Positions 58,540-64,000 of a stretch of DNA of 64,000 nt are shown piece by piece. The stretch lies in contig CM041297.1 in the NCBI GenBank assembly GCA_023052935.1, positions 112,900,277 through 112,964,276 on the forward strand, in the 5' to 3' direction. Position 1 is the first letter of the stretch; each line of letters opens with the position of its first letter. The translations under genes were made by a program, and so were the position numbers. A model generated the notes under the pieces. It had not been told where the DNA came from. It did no database searches and worked only from the letters and a program-made list of their open reading frames with translations. Origin of the DNA: Piezodorus guildinii (taxonomy: Eukaryota; Arthropoda; Insecta; Hemiptera; Pentatomidae).

Positions 58540-59366
58540 CAGTAATCCTATAAAGTTCTACCGGACCGTCAGGTATCTTGATGTAACCTTGGATCAAACA
58601 CTATCCTTCAGACGCCATGTCTCCGAAATATATCCTTTTTATCTTACAGTGACTAAATTCCCTCCGTCACCTACTCCCGTATGAAACTCGAAAACTCCTC
58701 GTCACCTCTATAATATTCCCCTACTTTGATTATTAATGAACCGTATACGGTGGTGTTTCTGGGTATATCGGATTAAAAAAAAAAACGCTTAATTAAATGC
58801 TTTGTTCGATTCATCTTCTGGGTCTCTAGTTACAATTCCATACCCCAATTTTATTCAAACATGATCGTGCTGAACCCTTCTAAAAGTTGCAAGTAGGGGT
58901 TTTTCTTGCAGCATTCCTTTACCAAGTTATCCATCATACATTTTTGATCTTCAACAATTCAAATCCTCTGGCCATTCCCGTTATACACGCTCTAGAGCAT
59001 CAGATTTGCACACTACGGCCTACCGAACTGCATATTTCGATGGATCTATTCTCATCCGATCTTTAATCCTATGGAATTCTATTCTCCTTTCTATTCATCA
59101 CCTTAACACTCTTTCTATCTTTGATTAATAAATTGGATAATTAAGATATCCAATGATTATCCAGTAACAATAAAATTGTAAATAAGGTTCTATTTTATCT
59201 CATTATTCTCATTTACGTTTATCTTATATTGATTTTTCTTTAAATTATTTATATTTATTTAATGTATTGTAAGACTCTGAACCCCATTTTTTTATTCCGT
59301 AAATGTTATTTTAAAGGGACTTGTCCTAGGAAGATAAGGGCTTTATTAATTGAAAAAATAAATAAA
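58540..59366 (+). pseudogene. LINE RT C-terminal relic with 3' UTR
   Basis: Frames read VRYLDVTLDQTLSFRRHVSE (the RT motif after FADD), then CVRFIFWVS, and later AYRTAYFDGSIL...LSIHHLNTLSIFD, a CR1/L2-type or jockey-type C-terminus. It has many stops. It ends with a 3' UTR (gggacttgtcctagg) and an aataaataaataaa tail, the same 3' family as 57.83-58.27 kb. Confidence 0.68.
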
Positions 59367-59381
59367 TAAAAATAAATGATA

Positions 59382-59614
59382 GAGAAGTTAGTTGAAGGTG
59401 CAGTCAAATTAACTCACAAATAAGTAGAAACTTAATTTAATAGTTGGGCCATTGTTGGGCTTTCTCTCTCCTACAATCGCCCTGAAGAAAGCCTAAAATT
59501 TAGGCTAAAACGCCGGCACTATTAAAATTAAGTTTTTACTTAAGTGTGTCTATCTGACTGCACCCTCAACAAACTTCCCTTCTATATACACACAGTCGAT
59601 CATTCTCACTTCAC
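59382..59614 (+). mobile_element. Inverted-arm element with hammerhead-like motif, short copy 4
   Basis: 233 bp between exact 14-bp duplications aaaaataaatgata (59368-59381 and 59615-59628). The arms are gagaagttagttgaaggtgc and on, and the inverse of that at 59543-59583, with a one-sided tail of about 30 nt after the right arm. The left-arm motif copy is shortened. It inserted into the tail of the LINE relic just before it. Confidence 0.75.
59478..59519 (+). ncRNA. Degenerate hammerhead-like motif with long helix II
   Basis: GCC, CTGAAGA, A, an 8-bp stem AGCCTAAA/TTTAGGCT, then AAAAC in place of GAAAC, then GCCGGC. The paired GCC/GGC flanks are kept. Confidence 0.35.
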
Positions 59615-59896
59615 AAAAATAAATGATATTTTTCTGGTCTTTTTAGATGTTCATATCTTTTTTTAATATTTCAATTTTAAAGTATTTTATTAACTGTTTG
59701 TGCATTATTATTATTTTGTGCATTTTTTACGAATTTAGTGATGCAGTGATGATAATTGATTCAATTAGGGCCGTCCAGTTTTTAGACCTCCGAAATTACG
59801 CCCGTTTTCTTAACACTCACAATAACGAAAGCATCACACCAATTCATTCCATCTTCGTCAATCAGAGCAGCAGAAGACATCGATTACAAAGGGTAG

Positions 59897-60069
59897 TTAC
59901 ACAAAGTCGACAAAACAACCCTTGTCATTTTGATAACTGGTGTAACTTTCTTGAACACTAACTTCCAAACTGTCTGGATGGAGAACAACAAACCGCTAAA
60001 TGATGCGACCCAATTTTCCACCACAACTCAGTTGTTTCCTTCCTATAAGTTTCTTAATGGGAACCTCAG
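59897..60069 (+). other. Ig-like coding segment ending at a splice donor, possible host exon
   Basis: One frame is open from a TAG at 59894 to ctcag|gtaagg at 60069/60070. It reads VWMENNKPLNDATQF and then PSYKFLNGNLR, which resembles the C strand Trp and the NGxL(R/T)I strand of I-set immunoglobulin domains of cell-adhesion proteins, where an intron after NLR would be normal. Against it, no Cys lies upstream of the Trp in this frame, the upstream boundary has no good acceptor, and a different frame is also open across 59647-59961. It could be a real exon, a decayed one, or chance. Confidence 0.3.
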
Positions 60070-60580
60070 GTAAGGGAAGAGTAATTAATTTCTTCTTCAT
60101 ATTAAATATTTTAAGTACGAACAAATAAATTTAGAAAGGAAATTCTTTGATTTATATGAACAATTATATCACCAACGATGATTAAATAAATTTAAATGTT
60201 TTGAACGAAAATTTGTACTACAATGAAACTAAGTTTGATACAACCAATCAAAATATTCGTTGGAATAATTTCAGTATTCGAATTACACAAGATATAATAA
60301 GTATATAATTTATTCGAACAAGACAAAACCTCATTAATCTTCTTAAAAAGTTTAAAAGATAATAAAATTGCTCATCACATAAAAGTAAAGATATCTTAAC
60401 CTGAAAAGTATTAGCAAACATTCTAAAAATAAATGAAATTTATAAAATAATATCCAGATACTACATAAATATACTCAGTATCCATATTTATTTGAGTAGA
60501 TTGTCTTGGAAACACATAAAATTGTTATTAGTTGTTAAAAAATGATTTAAAAACATTCTGTCTGGCACCCAGGAATGTTG
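60070..60580. other. AT-rich sequence, no gene seen
   Basis: No feature supported. Confidence 0.5.
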
Positions 60581-60589
60581 TACAAACTC

Positions 60590-61075
60590 CGTAAATTCCT
60601 TCCTCCTACATACTTCCTAATCATCCAGTCCAAAAAACCCATTTACATGACCATCATAAGGCCTATCTGGACTTACAAGGTTGAGCTTTTGGGGCTCTAC
60701 TAAACCAACAAACTCTTCCCGTATCCAATCCTTACAGTCCGAAATCCTTAACGCTCCTTATTTTGTCAGGAATAAAATCATCCACTATGACCTTAATGTT
60801 CCATATGTCGCTGATTTGGCCCGTACCAGGTATCACACCTTCAATGAAAAACTCCACTCCCACTCTAATCCATTAGTTTCAATCTTTGCTTCCTCTTCAA
60901 TTCCTGATAATTCTCCGAGGCGTCTGAAAAGAAGATTGAGACTTTCCTGTTTAGACTCACTACCAAAGAGTGCTGCCAATGGGCAGTTTCTCTTCATGAG
61001 CTATAACATTTCAGCATATTTACTTGATGTATTTTTTGTACAGTTGTAAATTTCAATAAAAATATATTAAAAAAC
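60590..61075 (+). pseudogene. Jockey-clade LINE 3' end, copy A
   Basis: Reads YMTIIRPIWTYKVELLGLY-like, then in the next frame STKPTNSSRIQSLQSEILNAPYFVRNKIIHYDLNVPYVADLARTRY, and ends near SPRRLKRRLRLSC, the jockey C-terminus. The 3' UTR ends cagttgtaaatttcaataaa and an A-rich tail. One frameshift near the LWG motif is clear. Confidence 0.78.
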
Positions 61076-61289
61076 AAAACAAAAAAAACATTCAGTTTCT
61101 ATACCATTCATGAGCTAGTAGGTAGTCTATAGAGAAAAAGCTTCAATAGCTGAGACAAAGAACTCCGCCCCAATGTACCTAAAACTAGCAATACAATGTG
61201 TAGTTTCTAATTGTATAGCTCCTTTGTGGGCGAATGGGTATTTTTCTTCTCAATACCACAATCTTTGACTTGTTTTCAATAATTTCAAA

Positions 61290-61885
61290 ACTGAATCTCC
61301 TTTTCTAGTTTCCAAAAAGCATCTTTAATAGTAAGGAGGATCCTCACACGAGACTGAATCGACAATAAACTGCTCGAAGATACTACAACACTTACTAGAC
61401 CAACGTTCAAAACTTCCATTATACTACAAAAGACTCATTTACATCAATATTATCAGACCTATTTGGAATTATGGAATCGAGCTTTGGGGGTCTACTAAAC
61501 AATCTAATTTCTCCCACATTAAATCTTTGCAACCCAAAATTCTGAATTCCCTTTATTTTGTCTCAAATTTACGAGTCCATAATGATCTAAACATACCATT
61601 TGTTGCAGACATAGCCCGCGATAAATAAACTTTTTTTAAATTCTAAACTTCCTGCCCACACAAGGTCAATTGTCCGTAATCTATCTTCCTTAGATATTCC
61701 CGATATCTCTCCAAGGCGATTTGCAAAGAAGGCGGCATCGGGACCTATTGCCTTAAAATAATTAGTGAAGTGCTACCACTGGGAAGTTATTTCTCTAGAC
61801 ATTTTCACGACTTTTCTTCACTCTACATATTTCCTCATTGTGTTGTATGATACAGTTGTAAATTATAATAAAAAAATATATTAAG
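61290..61885 (+). pseudogene. Jockey-clade LINE 3' end, copy B
   Basis: Reads LIYINIIRPIWNYGIELWGSTKQSNFSHIKSLQPKILNSLYFVSNLRVHNDLNIPFVADIARDK before a stop, then the same 3' UTR as copy A. It is about 75-80 residues of C-terminal RT ORF. Close to copy A in sequence, so probably the same family inserted twice in tandem orientation. Confidence 0.8.
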
Positions 61886-62922
61886 GAGGGGCCATTTAGC
61901 TATCATCACATTATCGACTTAGGCAATTAATCGGACCCCTTCGTATTGGGTTTTAAAATCTCATTCATTGCTGGGAACAGTTCATCACTCAAAATCGAGT
62001 CATTTGCAAAAAGATAACTATTATTTGAAATTAGTTTCAGGCATATGTTCGATCGGTGGCCTAATTCTCGCGTATTAATAAAACACGGGTTAAATCTCTT
62101 GTCAGTCACGAAGTTGAGTACTAACTGAACACGAGCCTATTACTTGGTGGAAATACGGATAAATCGGCGCCGCGACCAAGGTAAATTAAAGTCAAAGAGT
62201 ACCTCTCCTCCTTGACATTTCACAACATCAAGTTTTCTGATTGACGATATGCTATATAACCTATTATTGTGATTCATCAGCTATGAATTTATCATAACTA
62301 CAGCAGGGAGAGGGCCTAAAGAATTTCAATTTCGAGATTATATAACAAATCTGCCAACCTTTGATAATTTACCAGAAACAGACGGAAATAAATTGCCGCT
62401 AGTTAAGTGGGAATTTAGTGTTCTGTTCCGCTGAGCTGTGTGGGATTATCTTCTGCCGAAGGGAGCACAGGGGCAATAAATTTTCCAGGCCGTTACTCAA
62501 TGAACCTTCCATTTTTACTTTTTTTTTTTTCTTTTTTTTGCAACTCCACCAACAGAGGATAATTCCAAATACCAAGAATAGTTTTCTTGATAGATGTTCA
62601 CCCGATTAAATTTTAGGGAATTACTGTTTGTAGACAAGTGATAAAGGATAAATTTGGAGTAGCCTCCAAAACAGTAACAATAAGCCGTAAGCATATTCCT
62701 CTGCAGAGATTTGTATGTTTAATTAACATAATTTAATAACCATATGAATTAACATAATAAACTTCAAAATATGTAACAAAGTCACTTAAAACTCTTTATT
62801 TATTACTCAAAAAAATTATTTTAAATCTCTATTAATATTTATTTTACATTCTTAAGAGCTTTTAGCATTCACTAATACTAAAACCCATTGAAAAAAATTC
62901 TCAGAAAAAAGATAAATATATA

Positions 62923-62930
<8 letters not shown>
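61886..62930. other. No gene seen
   Basis: Contains a less AT-rich patch at 62300-62520 (gccgctagttaagtggg, ttctgccgaagggagcac) without a recognisable ORF. Possible conserved non-coding DNA. Confidence 0.4.

Positions 62931-62995
<65 letters not shown>
62931..62995. repeat. (TA)n microsatellite flanked by (TG)n
   Basis: About 65 bp of TA with gtgtgtg on both sides. Confidence 0.95.
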
Positions 62996-63001
<6 letters not shown>

Positions 63002-63565
63002 TTGTGTCGTGGCTAATGCTTGCGTAATCGATAGTAGCGAATAATTGTTTGATAAACTTTATATGAAAGTATTTACAAGTGCCTACTACCAATAAATGAA
63101 AATCGGAAGAACAGTTATGTTTTATATTTTTCCTAGTGGAATTAATGGTTTGTGGACATTTTTCTTTTCAATAAATATATTCATAAGTAAGAAAGACAAA
63201 AAATTGCAGTTTAAACGCGCAAAAAAGTCCTATTGGCTGTTTATATTGTTTTTTATGAATTTTATTTGTATATATGTACATGGTTTTTGGCAGGCGTTGA
63301 TAGAAAATTTGACGACAGTTAGGAAATCATCAAAGATTTCATGAAAATAATATTGTTAATTATAATTTGTCAGTTCATCCTACCATTTAGGGGTCATATT
63401 GGCTTAAAATAAAAAAACTTACATTTCGCCTAAATTGTTTTTGGGGTTTTTGGGACACGCTTCAGCTCTTTTGGTGTTGTTCGGTAAAAAAAAAAAAAAA
63501 TGACAAGTTTCTTCACAAGGAATTCAATGGAAAATATTTGTTGTGGCATATCATTTGTCAATTGT
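62996..63565. other. AT-rich sequence, no gene seen
   Basis: The plus frame at 63096-63344 (MKIGRTVMFYIFPSGINGLW...) is open for 82 codons but is AT-biased and unrecognised. Confidence 0.4.
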
Positions 63566-63569
63566 AAGG

Positions 63570-63800
63570 AGGAGCCCGTGACCGAGTGGCTAGCGAGCTA
63601 GTTTCTCATGCTAATGGTTGAGAGTTCGATCTCGGTCCCGGCGGAACTTTTATAAGGATGTAATTAAATGGGGATTTACTCACAGCCTCTCTCACGGGTA
63701 TGTGAGACCCGTCAGCCAAATGGTGATGACCCTACACTACAAAATTCGTCGAGTAACGTGAGATTAATCTCAAAGGAGATTAATAACTAGGTCTGCTGTT
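63570..63800 (+). repeat. SINE-B with tRNA-like head
   Basis: The head runs cccgtgaccgagtggctagc (A-box-like) ... gagttcgatctcggtcccgg (B-box-like), resembling a class II-type tRNA. It continues into the body acttttataaggatg, gggtatgtgagacccgtcag, ccaaatggtgatgaccct. The B box has a small departure from consensus. The remaining 200 bp of the window show no feature. Confidence 0.75.
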
Positions 63801-64000
63801 TTTGCTCAGATCTGAAAAGCTTCAAGGTCAAAAATTTAATGGAAAATATGTTGTTATACATCATTTATCTTTAGGTCCTTCCGTTTAGGAGATACTTTAA
63901 TTCGAACGAAAATAAAACTACCAATGCCTAAATGTACATAAGACATGTGATGCGAATAACTGATAGGTGCTGGGATCTCCCGGTATTTTGCCTCCACATC

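Noticed and set aside
63575..63655. Genuine tRNA-Ser or tRNA-Leu gene
   Set aside because: The tRNA-like part runs into a body shared with 13.3 kb, has a non-consensus B box and lacks a terminator-bounded 3' end, so a SINE head is the better reading.

Overview
The window is animal nuclear DNA, most likely from an insect. It is strongly AT-rich and contains (TA)n microsatellites, poly-A-tailed and microsatellite-tailed retroposons, tRNA-derived SINEs, and non-LTR retrotransposons of the R1, jockey, I and RTE groups, a mixture typical of arthropod genomes. The order is not certain; a hemipteran would fit but nothing proves it. There are no operons, no prokaryotic signals and no intact host gene. 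The window reads as intergenic or intronic sequence built from layers of mobile elements.

Layout: 0.45-2.4 kb holds a minus-strand jockey relic. Dispersed repeats that I call Rep-B and Rep-A lie at 2.6-3.3 and 4.4-6.3 kb. A nearly complete R1-clade LINE occupies 8.5-12.4 kb, with gag zinc knuckles, an ATGA overlap, an endonuclease/RT ORF and a poly-A tail. More jockey relics and a SINE lie at 13.1-18.8 kb. An I-clade LINE with RNase H sits at 19.3-21.2 kb inside a Rep-A copy. The 22-32 kb part holds Rep-B, two inverted copies of a MITE, SINEs and a LINE end inserted in a SINE. An RTE-clade LINE sits at 32.85-34.9 kb inside another Rep-A copy. At 35-41 kb there are Rep-A copies in both orientations and a copy of a ~450-bp duplicated repeat. 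Four inverted-arm elements lie at 39.0, 41.7-43.6, 57.3 and 59.4 kb. A mariner fragment is at 46.8 kb. LINE ends, SINE pieces and jockey 3' ends fill 50-62 kb.

The most interesting signal is the inverted-arm family. Three members have 13-15 bp target duplications, arms that carry a hammerhead-ribozyme-like core (CTGANGA ... GAAAC), and a one-sided tail of about 30 nt beyond the right arm. That combination resembles the inverted terminal repeats plus short extension known for Penelope-like retroelements, but there is no reverse transcriptase ORF here. At 41-43.6 kb the central loop occurs in both orientations in two adjacent copies.

The best host-gene candidates are an ORF at 51859-52194 and a short Ig-like segment ending at a good splice donor at 60069. 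Both are tentative. The R1, RTE and I ORFs are broken by a few stops or frameshifts, so no autonomous element here looks active as written.
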